A DNA stretch of 13,310 bases, taken from positions 1 to 13,310 of the forward strand of contig JACQTZ010000008.1 of the NCBI GenBank assembly GCA_016210515.1. Reading direction: 5' to 3'. The notes below the pieces were generated by a model. That model saw only the letters and a list, made by a program, of their open reading frames with translations. It did no database searches and had not been told where the DNA came from. The stretch is from Chloroflexota bacterium. Its GTDB lineage: Bacteria; Chloroflexota; Dehalococcoidia; UBA2985. Made by a program: the position numbers and the translations under genes. Below, piece by piece: positions 12,841 through 13,310 of the stretch (positions within the stretch are counted from its first letter, which is position 1; each line of letters opens with the position of its first letter).

Positions 12841-13310
12841 TTATCCTTCCCTCCCTTCCCCTGCCTCCTGCTGAAGCTGGTAGAGCTTGTTGAGGGCTTC
12901 CAGAGGGGTCATGGAGGAGATGTCCAGCTTCTTCAGCTCATCCATGACGGGGTCGGGGATGGTGAAGAGGGGGCGCTGCCGCGGGGTGACCTTGAGTCCA
13001 CTATCCTCCAGCTCGGAGAGGAGATCCCAGGCACGGGTGACCACGGATGGGGGCATGCCCGCAAGCTGGGCCACGTGGACGCCGTAGCTCCTGTCGGCGC
13101 CGCCGGGCACGATGCGGTGCAGGAACACCACCGCCCCGCCCTCCTCTGTCACCGCCAGCGAGCGGTTCTCCACCCGCCGCAGCGTCTGCGCCAGCGCGAT
13201 CAGCTCGTGGTAGTGCGTGGCGAAGAGCGTGCGGGCAGCGGCGTCCGGCCGGTTGTGGATGAACTCCGCCACGGCGCGGGCGATGGCCATGCCGTCGTAG
13301 GTGCTGGTAC
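12841..13310 (-). CDS. mutS: DNA mismatch repair ATPase MutS, C-terminal part (partial at window edge)
   Basis: Mismatch-recognition protein; only the last 156 codons lie in the window and the gene continues beyond 13310. Visible elements are TSTYDGMAIA (ATPase core just after Walker B), the ATHYHEL motif, RSYGVHVAQLAGMP, the helix-turn-helix contact region, and a short C-terminal tail ending NKLYQLQQEAGEGRE plus Gly. The reading frame is intact and the tail is normal for short MutS proteins. The ORF seems to begin with an ATG at 13290 only because the window is cut; this is not the start. Its last 15 codons are duplicated 564 bases downstream. Confidence 0.95.
   Translation of the reverse strand, partial: TSTYDGMAIARAVAEFIHNRPDAAARTLFATHYHELIALAQTLRRVENRSLAVTEEGGAVVFLHRIVPGGADRSYGVHVAQLAGMPPSVVTRAWDLLSELEDSGLKVTPRQRPLFTIPDPVMDELKKLDISSMTPLEALNKLYQLQQEAGEGREG
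12848..12892. repeat. Direct repeat (mutS-end copy) partnered with 12284-12328
   Basis: A 45-base direct repeat with 42 matching positions. The copies are 564 bases apart and hold between them exactly the DUF4258/YgiT operon. This copy is part of functional mutS; the other is displaced. The geometry is like attL/attR sites of elements that enter gene 3' ends. Confidence 0.8.

Noticed and set aside
12841..13290. Short complete MutS-like gene starting at ATG 13290
   Set aside because: The frame stays open to the window edge with TSTYDG ahead of this Met, so it is the end of a normal mutS.
1..13310. CRISPR array, rRNA, tRNA or prophage genes
   Set aside because: No regularly spaced repeats, no RNA gene signatures and no phage structural or integrase gene was seen.

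Overview
The window looks like a chromosomal segment of a GC-rich bacterium, most likely Chloroflexota and perhaps Dehalococcoidia. This rests on a standard set of bacterial core genes (fabF, priA, rplS, mutL, mutS), a seven-heme NapC-like membrane cytochrome, many small toxin-antitoxin modules and numerous palindromic intergenic elements. The lineage is an inference; no rRNA or tRNA gene is present to confirm it. Nearly everything is on the minus strand and reads right to left. The one plus-strand gene lies at 7368-8138.

Left half (1-7042), in transcription order: rplS (ribosomal protein L19), priA (replication-restart helicase), a remnant of a transposase C-terminus fixed directly behind the priA stop codon, a small two-helix membrane protein, a 317-base gap with a promoter and a palindromic repeat, the seven-heme cytochrome, a second transposase remnant with several frameshifts directly behind the cytochrome stop codon, fabF with a probable TTG start, and a small zinc-ribbon protein two bases after fabF. 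The core genes are intact. The spaces between them hold the debris of insertion sequences.

Middle (7043-8403): rplS and an unrecognised lipoprotein-like gene diverge from a shared intergenic region with one good sigma-70-type promoter for each. The lipoprotein-like protein contains three imperfect repeats of about 40 residues. It converges on mutL across a 265-base spacer filled with strong hairpins and known-looking bacterial interspersed repeats.

Right half (8404-13310): mutL and the 3' end of mutS, genes often adjacent, are separated here by about 2.7 kb of accessory genes. From mutS towards mutL these are a DUF4258 toxin with a YgiT-type zinc-finger antitoxin, an unrecognised AT-rich helical protein, an AbrB/MazE-type antitoxin with a PIN-domain toxin, and a small HAD-like phosphatase. 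The most striking observation is that the last 15 codons of mutS occur twice, at 12848-12892 (the real end) and at 12284-12328 (a displaced copy). They encode the same peptide and differ only at third codon positions. The DUF4258/YgiT module lies exactly between the two copies. This is the footprint expected when a segment enters the 3' end of a gene and leaves the old end displaced on its far side, here with a single toxin-antitoxin operon and no visible integrase. Both copies also supply the purine-rich ribosome binding sequence for the gene that follows them.
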